Made by a program: the position numbers and the translations under genes
Notes under the pieces: model-generated
Database searches by the model: none
Seen by the model: only the letters and a program-made list of their open reading frames with translations
What the model was told of the DNA's origin: nothing
From: Onchidella celtica
Taxonomy: Eukaryota > Mollusca > Gastropoda > Systellommatophora > Onchidiidae
Direction: 5' to 3'
Assembly: GCA_963931925.1 (NCBI GenBank)
Contig: OZ007580.1
Coordinates: forward strand, 9,301,001-9,365,000
DNA length: 64,000 nucleotides
Shown: piece after piece, positions 13,301 through 23,720 of the stretch
How the letters are laid out: the number at the start of each line of letters is the position of its first letter
Numbering within the stretch: position 1 is the stretch's first letter

Positions 13301-13308
13301 AACAGCGT
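7400..13308. other. Long mostly unique non-coding stretch
   Basis: No gene, RNA gene or clear transposon is recognised in about 5.9 kb. Minor features: a GTT/GTTATT trinucleotide patch at 7625-7665; poly(T) near 8260-8276; a 14-base poly(G) at 9863-9876; and a short direct duplication of GGTCCCCARACTTCT at about 11473-11505. Open frames are short, and the 100-codon frame at 8499-8801 matches nothing I know. Confidence 0.5.
12514..12521 (+). promoter_or_regulatory. Consensus octamer ATGCAAAT
   Basis: A perfect ATGCAAAT octamer, the classical binding site of POU-homeodomain factors, lies in repeat-free AT-rich DNA beside ATAATT and AATAAACG. An 8-mer is expected by chance about twice in 64 kb on both strands, so function is speculative. 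Confidence 0.15.
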
Positions 13309-13486
13309 AAGGCTGCGGAGTCAAGTTTGTTTTGACTCAGTGCGCGAGTTATCATTTTCCGGCATCTGTCTAGCAGGCCAGACTTGTTTCTGTCTCACCC
13401 GGGGAAGAGGTCCCCCTTAACTGCATGGCCCATCCTCACTTTAAAACGGAGACAAAACACGACATGTTTCAGTGCGCCACCTACTT
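13309..13486. mobile_element. Palindromic MITE family P, copy 1
   Basis: It starts AAGGCTGCGGAGTCAAG and shares TTGACTCAGTGCGCGAG, a CAGACTTGT block and GAGGTCCC with the better preserved copy at 38.81 kb. It ends with GTTTCAGTGCGCCACC, which is roughly the inverse of its start. No reading frame is present. The transposase source is unknown; copy 2 suggests a TTAA target. Confidence 0.7.
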
Positions 13487-15043
13487 AATACAATGGCCAT
13501 TACCATACAGCGGCGCGCAACTGCTAAGCCTAAAAACATTCCTCTCAACAACGCGATAAGAGCGCGCCTATAAAGACAAAAACATAGCAGCAGCAACGGC
13601 AGCATGAGCGTGAACTCGGCTTATGGCAGAGTTGACAGAATGACAAACTGTTGCACTTGGAGGGCTGTAGCCACGTCTATTCCGCGCTCACACTTGACTG
13701 CGCCAGTGTCTCTGTGGGCTTGACAGTGCTCTTTACACATTGCACACAGAGACAAAAGAAAGTAAACCCCCCAGTGCGGGCGAAGGAAGTGGAAAATTAC
13801 AAAGACCAGCATTATGTTTTTCAGTATCAGGCATTGTTCGAACTTAGACTACGAACGATAGTACGAAATAGTCGGGTTTCGTGAACTCCCCCTGCCTTAT
13901 CCTACCAGGACTTAACTATTGCATGACAAAGACCAAAAAATATATTTTACAAAGCCCATGCAGGAAACAAACAAAAAGAAAATTAGACTTCTACTGTGGA
14001 TTCGAAAAGAACGAAATGAACTGCGCCTGCCGTCAATATCTAGAAACCTTTGTCAAGTGGATTACATTTTTTTTTAAAATGTAGACTTCCCCTTTACGTT
14101 GTCTAGAACTTGGCAAATCTGTGAGCGTCCTCGGTGTGCCAACTAATGTGGAACTGAACAGAATAGAATTGTATAGAGATATCCATAAATACAGAATTAA
14201 ATAGCGATTTTATTTTCTGGGAAATTAATGAGTCGTCACTTCCCGTCTATCAGTGACGGTGACACCCTCAAATGTATTAATTTTTGTTATCTACAGGTCA
14301 ACTTGCCCTTGGTTTACCACATGCGTCAGCCTTTTTGCCACAGTGACGTTTCGTAATCAAGTTTGAACTGGCTTGCACTTGTATATTGCCACGGTCATAA
14401 GACCAAAAGTTCTATGCAGCACAATGTGCTTGATTTTGGACTTTGAGGTCGAAATACACAACCATCCGGAGGACTGCCATGTTTTGTTGTTGTTTTCGAA
14501 ACTTGCGCACTTGACGAATCAACACACATCCGAAAGAAGAGCGCCCAATAGTCTAGGCTGAGATCGACATCAATAATCGGATTGCTGCGCCGTGGTATGG
14601 AAAAGGAGCGTATGCACAGAAAACAAAATTCGGTAGGAGACGATAAAAAAAAAGGATTCGGCTTTATTCGTTTTTTAATATTTCCATTTTCGTATGACGA
14701 TTTTTCGTACAAAATAAGGCAGACAGAAAGCTAGAGCACATTTCATGCTATAAAATGATTTGAAAAATCAGATTGTCCAAGACTGGCGTACACGTATTTT
14801 TTTTAATAACACGGCAGTGCAGTTGTATGAAAGCGCCACATTTCAGTTTTTGTTTTCTTCTTGGCAGTGAATCTGAGGGTCTCTCCTCTGGATTTTAGTC
14901 TTACTTCTTAAATGCGTTTTGTTGTTGTTGTTCAATGAAGCCTTTGGGAATCAAGACAAAGACGTAATTTTTAGTGTGTGAATTGTTTGTAGCATTTATT
15001 TTAAATTGTTATTGATTACTTTGCACCATAGGTTTCACTCCAG
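13487..15043. other. Non-coding stretch
   Basis: No gene or transposon is recognised. Open frames reach 105 codons on the minus strand at 14395-14712, with no recognisable domain. Short poly(A) and poly(T) runs occur at 14645-14655 and 14797-14804. Confidence 0.5.
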
Positions 15044-15200
15044 CGGGGATGGTTGGTGGAGGGCGCTTCTGGTAGGGGTCTCCTTCTGTCTTATCTTTGT
15101 GCTATAATCTGTCTTTCTTCATGTGTTTTGCTAGTAGGCTGCTATATGGCCATGATCGTGACGACGTGCTTTCGTCAAGCTCAGACTCATTTCACTCCAG
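15044..15200 (+). repeat. Dispersed repeat family R, near-complete copy
   Basis: It starts GGATGGTTGGTGGAGGGCGC, has GGTAGGGGTCTCCTTCTGTC, and ends with ATGGCCATGATCGTGACGAC, GTGCTTTCGTCAAG and CAGACTCATTTCAC. The same order of blocks is seen at 25.52-26.02 kb, where it is split by a MITE, and at 26.35-26.48 kb. No TIR, poly(A) tail or pol III box is evident, so its class is unresolved. Confidence 0.75.
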
Positions 15201-17178
15201 CCTTTGTTTTTCGAGAGGATAATAAAGACTTAACTCGAGATATCTTGGATTATTAATTCGCCACTCAGGGTGCTTAAAATGGAAAAAAGGAAATGCGGAT
15301 AGTTGTATTCTTTCTTGATTGTGCTTCTTCAATGGTCGCTTTGGTTGGTTGTCATGGCAACGCTCATTAAAAAATAGTAAGATTCTTCAGAGCAGGACAT
15401 TACAGACTCAACACTCGTCTGGATACAAATCACGACTGTGGAAAGAAAGAATGAAAAACGTTCCATGGCTAGCGAAGGATTTCCGGGCTATTGAATGTGC
15501 TGTAAGGAGAACACGACGAACTTAACGTTGTCAAGTGTTTCCCATCTTACTATTCTATGGTAAGGAGATAGTGAAATCATTACATTAATGAACGGTGATG
15601 TTATAACACAAGTGTTATGAATGGTGGGTTTAAAGGAAAAGATACGAGTGAATCGATAATCTCTTGCCTTAGAAAGAGGGGTTTGCCGGCTCCTGTAGTC
15701 TTCCATGGCGGCGGTAGAGAATATAATTATTGCAATGGTTCGGTTTAGGAATGCTGAACAGTTGAAAGGGGAAAGGATGAAAAGTCATTACTGTATATAA
15801 ATGATGTAGAATCCTATGCCATATTTTCTTGAGTACTGCATGATACACGTTAACCTGACAATATAAGTGACGATAGCTTGCAATATTGATTGTTTAGTAA
15901 TGGAATTCATCAGTTGTTTTTTCTAAGGCACCAAAACTCGGGAAAACGAGTAACCAAACAAAGAAAACAGGATTTTCGGGCTTGAATGCCACGTAGGTAT
16001 TCATATCAGTGAAGTAGTGTGGGGTGTAGCTCATGTTTATCACTGTAATGCAATCCCGAGCTCGATAGCTGACTATGCTGCTTTCGTTTTGAAGATACGG
16101 AAGAGATTACATGATGCATGTACCGTGTTCCTGATAGCACGCTTCTTCAAGTCTTCAGTGTACCCACGTCAGTATTTGTAGTAGATAAATTTATCAGCAC
16201 ATAGGGTCTCGAAGTCACGAGTCACGAGTCACGAGTGCACTGTGACACCATTGTTATCAGCTACAAACATTTTGTTCACACAGCCTTTGAGAACTGGCTT
16301 TTGATGTGCAGGACCGAAGTTTGTGTCAGGAATGGGTGTGGACGATATAGGAAGAATTTTCAAAGAGACGCAAATTATTAGTGAATGAATAGATCTAATT
16401 TGAGCCTTGAGCTTAAAGAAAAAACCGACTTTTAAAAAAAAAACACTGGCAATATTGTGAAACCACACTAGTATATTCGCACAATTGGAGGTGAAAACTC
16501 TTTTTTGTCAGTTGCTCAGTTAACGCCTTGAAGGAATCTTTTATGTTTTCTATTGAACAAAGTACAATCTTTGACATGTTATTATTACCAGTATGTAAAT
16601 AACAGCGCATCATAGATGATACATACATTTCAAGTAAAATAGTTAGGCCTGCTTCCTCTCCGGTAAACATAGTCCGTCTCACGTATGCGGTTTCATGATA
16701 GAGCCAGCTGTGTCCATTTTTTAAAATAATGTATGATTTGGCTGGCATTCGTAAAGTCCGCACCAAACTCGCAGTGTTTGGAGTTTGTTTTTCAGTGTAC
16801 AACTTCAGGGGTTCTTGACGGACATCTGCATTGCTATTTGCATTTTCCCATTCTGTTACAACATTGGCTTTGTTGAGAAAGATAATATGGTTAACTTTTT
16901 TTTTCGCGGCCATGTCAATAGGACTCTTGCAATCACACAATGTGGATGGCGTCTCCTCGGCCATCCCGGGTCTGGCATCCCCAGTGAAAAGCGGAAGCTT
17001 TTTGCCGGCGATTTTCCAGTTCAGTGAGCTCCCATAGGGAGGGCAAGAGTTGTTTAATCAGAGCTATAGGATAGTAACTGTAAAAGCTTTTAAAGAGTTA
17101 TTACTGTAGCTCAATTAGAAGGATTTCCTTGGTGGAGTTGCAGTGAAGAGCATTCGCACAAGGACCGTCGTCTACAGG

Positions 17179-17181
<3 letters not shown>
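15201..17181. other. Non-coding stretch
   Basis: No gene is recognised. It contains a triple CACGAGT repeat at about 16216-16236 and a small hairpin ATAACAC-AA-GTGTTAT near 15603-15618. A minus-strand open frame at 16413-16964 (183 codons from its first Met) shows no known domain and has a length expected by chance. Confidence 0.5.
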
Positions 17182-17213
<32 letters not shown>

Positions 17214-17302
17214 TGTGTATCTGTCTGTCTGTCTGTCTGTCCGTCCGTCCGTCCGTCCGTCCGTCCGTCCGTCCGTCTGTCTGTCTGTCTGTCTGTCTGT
17301 CT
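17182..17302 (+). repeat. Compound microsatellite (TG)n-(CTGT)5-(CCGT)9-(CTGT)
   Basis: A (TG)n tract at 17182-17212 leads through TCTGTGTAT into (CTGT)5 at 17221-17240, then (CCGT)9 at 17241-17276, then (CTGT) again to 17302. The CCGT core is enclosed symmetrically by the CTGT form, as expected if one T-to-C change spread by replication slippage inside a CTGT array. Confidence 0.98.
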
Positions 17303-18775
17303 TTGGGATTACGGTAGAGAAGTTAACATTTGTGAGAGGATCTGGCGAAATGGGGCCTAACGTGAAAGACCAAATTCCTGGGGAAAACCTCTCCAAAGTT
17401 GGAGAAATTTTCTATGGAAATTTAGATGTGCTGATAATACTAAAGATTAGCCGTTTTTGTGCACTTGGTTAAGTTATTTTGCTTGAAATCGTCTTAGAAT
17501 TATTTTATTCTAATTTTTCTTAAAGAGGTTTAAAACCTCACCTTTAGCCCGGTTTTGCCATATCCACCCACATTTACTACAGTGTAGTTTAGTGGCGGTA
17601 GATCGAGGGGGAATAGATGGCTGATGAATAAATGGCTGGATATGCATTGTATAACGTAGACATGAACACGTGGATGGGGAGGTGTGCAGATGAGTCAATC
17701 TGGAATATACCCGGCTAATTGGATGAATGGATAATTGATTGGTAGACAAATTATGAAGAGGTGGGGATAGAGTGGTAGGGGTGAGTACGTGCATTGAGGA
17801 AAATCTTTCAGAGACGAAGAATTACTCTGCTAGCATGCTGGACGTCAAAGCGCTGAGCTCTGCTCTTTCTTCCTGAAAATAATATTTAGTCATGGTAAAT
17901 TTTGAAGGGGTGGGATAATGGGGAGAGGGAAGGAATTTGCTGATTGGAATCAAAATGTACCTCACAGAATTCAAGACATCACACGGCGTCGTTGGGTACA
18001 GACCAGTTTGCTGTTAAACGTCTGCATGTCTGTTGAAGCTCACGAACCTTTGCTCAGGCCAGGCAGCGTACTACTCACAAGTGAATGAACCGCAGAACAT
18101 TACGTCGACACCTGGATTTTCCATCTTTTTTCTTCTTTTTTTAAAAAACTTTTCACCTTTTGGCCTGGCTTGCTCTCTGTGTGTTAACTCCTGAAATTAG
18201 TCATCACCAGAGCCAGACAGCTTCCTCGGTAATTGACGTGATGCTTGATAGAAGGCTGGGAAGATAAAGAAAGAGAGATAAAAAGAATGAGGTGAATAGG
18301 GAAGACGAATGTAATTAAAACGTGTTCAGAGAGGCATGTGCCGTTAAGCTCTGTTTACAAAACAGTAGGGGGTACACTTTCCAATCCAATTTACTAATGC
18401 TTCTCGTAGCGGGGCTGCTCTTGTAGTTTTACCTTGCGCTGCTTTTTCTTTCCCCTTCTCGGCCGCATTGAACGAGCAACTGCAATGAGCTTGGCTTGAG
18501 AGCGTGTATGTGAGGAAGTACTCGCGAAATTAAAAACCAGAGCCATGTACTTTTGGCATTGCAAATAAATACATGGAAGTAAATGATTTTTTAAAAATTG
18601 CAATCTGCTTGTTGTCACGGTCAGAACACGGTCAGAAAATCAGTTGTCACTCCAGATCGACCATGTTGCATTAAACAAGTTGGTAGCAAAAACAAAACAA
18701 CTATTATCAACTATTTGATCATGTTCATGCCCTGAAAAAGAAACTTAAGCCTTCTTTCTCTTTTCAAGACAACAA
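17303..18775. other. Non-coding, with a degenerate GATG/ATGG-rich patch
   Basis: Positions 17600-17770 hold a decayed tetranucleotide-type repeat (GGATG, GATGAATGG, TGGATG). Elsewhere no gene is recognised. A minus-strand frame ending at 18394 has a basic tail (RPRRGKKKQRKVK) preceded by an acceptor-like CTCATTGCAG, but nothing else supports an exon. Confidence 0.45.
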
Positions 18776-20458
18776 CAACAACAAAAAAAGCCCGAAAAGG
18801 CCCACGTAGGCTGTTTCGTCTCAGACAAGAAATGCCCACCAAAGCTGTTTAATCTGGGACAGAAAAGCCCACCTACGCCGTTTTGTTCCTCTCCAAGAGA
18901 AGAAAGCCCACATAAGACGTTCGGCCCGAGACGAAAAAGCCCACCTAAGCTGTCTTGTTCCTCTACAAGAGAAAAAACCTCACCTAAGCTATTTCGTCTG
19001 TAAGACAAAAAAAAAGCCCAAGCAGTTATGTCCCTCACTAAGACAAGAAAGCCCAAGCAGTTATGTCCCTCACTAAGACAAGAAAGCCCAAGCAGTTATG
19101 TCCCTCACTAAGACAAGAAAGCCCAAGCAGTTATTGTCACAAATCCCAGACTGGGAGATGTAATAGTTATAACAAGACGACAATCACGAACGAACAAGTA
19201 TAACACTTAACAGAACAACCCATCAGACTCACACATTTATTAAACATAAAGATAAAGATACATTGCCATGACATACATTATATTATTCTAATCAACTGCC
19301 GTCCAACGGCCTTCTTTCCCTCAAGCACTCTTCCTCGGGTCCACAACCCGGTAGTTACTTTTAAATACACTTCGGCTTCAGCCTCTCCACTCAATGTCTT
19401 AATAACACATTCCTATGGCAATAACACCTGAGCATTCCAAGAGCTCCTCAACATGGCAATAGCACGTTAATAGTTCAATTCACATTAATATCACAATAGC
19501 ACAGTCGTATATCACTATCACATGTAGTACATCTTAGAGCACATTAACAATTATATACACATCCCTGTCTGTGGCCAGACTGCCACGACTCATGCGCCCC
19601 TCTTGTCCTGCTCGACAGCTTCACTCCACTGGCCTATGCGTAGCCTCCGGCCCTATGCTGGCCTATCCCCTGTGCCAGTTCGCTTACCGCGGGTGGCGTC
19701 TCTGCCCGACCCCGGCACCTACAAGAAGAACATTACATTGGTATAATACCATACCATTTCTAACCACTTCACCCCTCATTACAAACCACGAAGCGTACAC
19801 ACAATAGTCCACCTTTCACTCACCACACATCTTATGGTAACACACCTCCACCGTACCACACACAGCACTCACTCTCGCTACGAATCCATGAACCTAACTT
19901 ACATCTATCGCTCATGGCGCACATTTCTATACACAGTAATCACTGACTTCCACATTCCTCACATATACTTATTTACATCATGGTCATAGGCGAATATAAT
20001 ACATCAATCATCATAATTATAAATCATAGTTCAACCTACCAGTCATCACTGGAAAACACATCACAATCTCCCGACTGCCTCTGATCTCACGTCTGTCCCC
20101 TGGGACCTCTTAACTTGCAGTGATCTGACTATTCAGATTTTGCCTCTACTACGCCTCAACCTCACTCACAACATGCACGCTTTACCTCAACTAACAGAAG
20201 TCAATACAGGTGAGCAGCCTCCCTATCCCGTGAGTCAGTCCTACACTTCCATGCCCCCGTAATCCTTGAATCTCGCTCACTCGTGACAGTTATGTCCCTC
20301 ACTAAGACAAGAAAGCCCAAGCAGTTATGTCCCTCACTAAGACAAGAAAGCCCAAGCAGTTATGTCCCTCACTAAGACAAGAAAGCCCAAGCAGTTATGT
20401 CCCTCACTAAGACAAGAAAGCCCATATTAGCTGTTTCATTTATCTCCAAGACAAGAAA
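18776..20458 (+). repeat. Tandem array of 33-39 bp units, split by a solo LTR
   Basis: Units begin GCCCA and end AAGACAAGAAA. The left part (starts at about 18800, 18834, 18867, 18906, 18939, 18977) is diverged, with mixed 33-34 and 38-39 bp spacing and a GCCCACCTAAGCTGTTT-type core. The central part has an exact 35-bp period (AGCAGTTATGTCCCTCACTA core) at 19021, 19056, 19091 and 19126, then 20320, 20355 and 20390. A final diverged unit has GCCCATATTAGCTGTTTC. The identical 35-bp units reflect recent local amplification of one variant. An LTR at 19135-20288 interrupts the array inside a unit. A minus-strand 103-codon frame here is repeat-encoded. Confidence 0.95.
19135..20288 (-). mobile_element. 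Solo LTR (1,154 bp) with 5-bp target duplication
   Basis: The insert starts TGTCAC and ends GTGACA, the TG...CA inverted termini of LTR retrotransposons. It is bordered on both sides by GTTAT (19130-19134 and 20289-20293). Removing the insert and one GTTAT restores a perfect 35-bp repeat unit, which proves insertion and fixes the ends to the base. No internal domain, primer-binding site or polypurine tract follows, so it is a solo LTR left by recombination between two LTRs. A 5-bp duplication fits Ty3/Gypsy or BEL/Pao. The minus orientation is suggested by AATAAA on that strand at 19236-19241, about 100 bases from that strand's 3' end. No gag or pol is present, and the 78-codon frame inside is not recognisable. 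Confidence 0.93.
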
Positions 20459-21318
20459 GCCTGGACATGACTTGTGTGGATGTGAAAGGCTATAAGAGAA
20501 TAAATTTTAATGATGGGTACATTCTCGCATGTTCGGGTATTCATGACACACGTAATGAACGGAGCGTAGAAACGCGACAGGAAGTATGAAAATGCCCCTC
20601 CCCAACCATCCGTGCCATCTCGGCCATCAGCACTGTCTGATTCAAACAGTACACGTTTGCACGGGTAGCAGATTTGCAAAGCTTTGCAAGAAAAACTACA
20701 AACGAACGCGGATATCAAGGAGTTATGAAAAATTGCAATGACAAAGTTTGATAGAACCAGACAACACAGTTCGCACTTCGTGATTCGGATGTGGCAAAGC
20801 AGGCCGTTGGACGTAATCACCCTGTTATCTGCCCTACGTGGGCGAGATCGACCTCTCATTTGAAAGAGCGATAATAACATTTCGTCTTGAAATACTTCAG
20901 CACACACAAATGAATGGGCGAGTCTACAACATGTCAACTTGTCCAGCCTACGTACCCAGATATGGCATTTCCGATGTTTGAAATTTGCTATCATTGTAAT
21001 CATCGGAATAAGCCCCATTTGCGTCACCACACATTGTAGATCGATTACTGTAATACGTAAGGTGTGTTTGTGATCGGAGGGATTTGCATTTCATGCAATA
21101 TATCTAATGGATGGGCCAAAAGTAGGTATATAATGATATGGTATTGTGTTTATTTATATATTATTTCTTTTTGTTTCGGGGGCTGTGTTTAGTCTCTTGT
21201 GTTCTCGAAGCCCCCCCCCCCCTCCCATCAATGTCCTTGCATTCATTGCGCCTGCCTTAAACAGTGTGACACAGAAAACATGTAACAAATAAATTACAGT
21301 TAACATCTCCATAAATTG
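20459..21318. other. Non-coding; longest non-repetitive open frame of the window
   Basis: A minus-strand open frame at 20440-21030 (196 codons) starts inside the tandem array and has no recognisable domain. Its composition (Cys, Ile, Ser and Arg scattered, no motif) looks random, and this length is near the chance maximum for 64 kb. A poly(C) run lies at 21211-21222. Confidence 0.45.
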
Positions 21319-21584
21319 TCCTCTTAGAATGACAAGGTTCTGTCTTCACTTCGGGCTAAACTGAGTTGCACACTACACACTATTTCTACGGGCCTTCTCC
21401 ATAGTATGTCAGAGTATCAAGCAGATTCGGTGTGTAATTTGTAAGTATTACCAAAAAGGAGTGGTATTACTAAAAAAAAATAAAAAAAATTCATTGCTCT
21501 AAAAGCTATGATCACATGAAACTTCAGTCCTCCATTTCTCAGAAGTTGACGGACGGGAGTTAGAACCTTGTCATTCTAAGGGGA
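21319..21584. mobile_element. MITE-like element with about 20-bp terminal inverted repeats
   Basis: The left end CTTAGAATGACAAGGTTCT (21323-21341) recurs inverted as AGAACCTTGTCATTCTAAG (21562-21580). The element is about 265 bp, AT-rich inside and has no coding frame. Target duplication is unclear, so the superfamily cannot be assigned. Identity of the 19-bp arms makes chance very unlikely. Confidence 0.75.
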
Positions 21585-23293
21585 TGAACTGCTTGGGAGA
21601 TGAACTCTTTTAGTATCGTCCACTGTATATCTACTTTTAGCCCCACCCTGTACATATTGCTCAGTAGCAAATCATTCTCAGTATATTTTCTGCGAGTGGG
21701 CGTTCAGCCGTTTGCGCTTGTATGCATGGATTGCCACGGGGACTCACAGAATGATAATGTTATCACTTCAGATCGACCCTGGTCCTACAGCGCTTGTCAG
21801 ACCCGTTAAAAAAAAGGCCAATATCAATATCGTCCTCACGCGTGAACATGATATTTTTTTTAAATCTGGCATACGTGAGAAATATCACCCGGAAGGGCAC
21901 GACTGAACAGAAGAAACATGATACGCCAGTAATAGCTTGATGGGGGTATAGAGCACCGTGTCAGTTATAATACGTAACAGTGTCGTGATTCGTTATTGAT
22001 ATATACACCTATAATTTTATTGCATTGAAATTATTTGTGGTGTAGGATCAGACATGCTTGGCCAATCAGATTTTTATGGTTGCAGTTGGTCGGTCCATTG
22101 TATTATCGTTAACTGTTTATCGTTATTGTAACAAATTATTTGGCACCAGATGGCAGTTTTACCGACATCGATTTTCTGTTTTGGTGGTATTGACAGGGGT
22201 AGACTTTCGTTATGACGGCATGGGAAATTTCCTTACTGTTGATTCATTGCGTTGTTGGATTTCATTTGGGGAAAAAGTCAGCCACATGACCAGGATAACC
22301 TTTTGATATTTGCATAATGTCACCAAACCCGACATATCGTTTCCTTATTTCCTATGCAGATAAAGGGTCGATGTAGAAGTGGAGGTTAATTTTTGTCTGA
22401 TCATAATGATATTATCAAAGGGGAAGAGAGAGAGAGAGAGAACAGAATGTCATGTTTGTTAAACATATGGCGTAAGGAATGAATGGCGTGCGTTTTTCTC
22501 CCAGCCTTCATTCTCTCGACCTTCTCCCTCCTCCCGACCGTCTTATCACATGCAAGAACATGCAAATCATATTGCAGTTCTGCCAAAAGCTCTAACCCAT
22601 ATTTCACATGGGCCTCATAACTCTGCACATTATTCTACAGCCATATATAGATATTACATATGCAACAACAACAAAAAATATTCTTGTCGCCTTATAAAAA
22701 CAAAAACTTTCATGTCCCGAATGAAGAAATTATCAAAGAATCCGTAAAACCAAATGTGTTTGGGCAAGTGAATTGTGATGACATAAAAAAAAAAACAACA
22801 ACCCAAAAAACCGGTCTGTCCGTGTTTTAACATTTTTATTCTTAACTCTTCTGTGCTATCCCTGTTTTAATGATGGCGTTTTATTTAAAAAGAATGTTGT
22901 TGTATATTTTTTAATCCCCCAAAAACTTGGTCCCAATTAGAGAGCTGTCCAAGTGTTATTTGCTTTAATGAGGAGTGGATAGAAATTTGTCTGGAGCCGT
23001 CTCAGATCTGGCCAGAAGACATCAGGACATTCTTGATTTGTCTCATTTCAATCAGTAAAAAAAGGGATGACACCAAAAGGAGGGCGAGGGTTTGACCTGA
23101 GACACAGGGTACCGAGACGAATCAATATTTGTCATGTCCCGCCCCTCGACTTGCGCGCGTATCATCGATGTCAGCAGTGCAACAATTCGCACCACACCCC
23201 TTCATAATTGAACGAACAAGAGTAGTACTCACCGTATTTATACGCGCGCAATGTGTGGTCGTATAGTGAAAGAAGGAATGGTCCGTCCCGGTA
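21585..23293. other. Non-coding stretch
   Basis: No gene is recognised. It has a short (GA)n tract at 22426-22441 and A-rich patches near 22783-22810. Nothing else repetitive was identified. Confidence 0.5.
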
Positions 23294-23362
23294 TTCTGCG
23301 TCTCGGGTTTGACTTTGAGTGTAACGGCACGTTAGCACGATAACGGCCATTTTGCGCTTTTC
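23294..23362 (-). repeat. Dispersed repeat family R2, inverted copy
   Basis: On the minus strand it reads GCGCAAAATGGCCGTTATCG, then TGCTAACGTGCCG, then ACTCAAAGTCAAACCC. It matches the copies at 5.39 and 46.6 kb block by block. No coding potential is seen. Confidence 0.6.
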
Positions 23363-23532
23363 AGGGAGTGCGAGGGGATGGGGGAAAGAAGAAAATGGCA
23401 TCATTGTTATTATCATATTGGTACTGATTATTAGCGCACATGTTCATGTGACAGTCCTTGTGGTCAGGAATAGTCTACAAATGGCAGACAAAGGATGGGA
23501 TTCACTCACCGCATCAATTTATCAGAAAAATC

Positions 23533-23720
23533 CAATGCAGTGATTAGAATATTTGAACTGGGTGCTGGAGGTGTCGGGTTCGAATGTCACCCTACTGGGT
23601 CCAAGCTGATTTCTGTGGCTGTTTGAAAGACACCTTCGCTTTGGCGGTTTGTCGGCGCCACACGTCATCTCTGTTATGTATTGTGGTCTCTATGACCCCA
23701 AAATAGTCAGGGCAAGTTAA
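23533..23720 (+). mobile_element. Decayed tRNA-related SINE, different family
   Basis: GTGTCGGGTTCGAATGTCAC holds a B-box match (GGTTCGAATG, 23577-23586), and about 35 bases upstream ATGCAGTGATTAGAATATTT resembles an A box. This is the spacing of a pol III tRNA promoter. The head does not fold into a complete tRNA and the downstream sequence differs from the 3.1-kb SINE family. Ends and target duplications were not found. Confidence 0.4.

Noticed and set aside
16413-16964. 183-codon minus-strand open frame (MAEETPSTLC start) as a gene or exon
   Set aside because: The N-terminal part looks briefly protein-like and the frame stays open about 25 codons upstream of the Met. There is no domain, no convincing splice acceptor in phase, and the rest appears random.
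18394-18500. Minus-strand basic tail RPRRGKKKQRKVKLQEQPRYEKH as a terminal exon
   Set aside because: The acceptor-like CTCATTGCAG is suggestive, but no upstream exon, domain or conservation can be seen.
20440-21030. 196-codon minus-strand open frame as a gene
   Set aside because: No recognisable domain or motif, it begins inside a tandem repeat, and its length is near the chance maximum for six frames of 64 kb.
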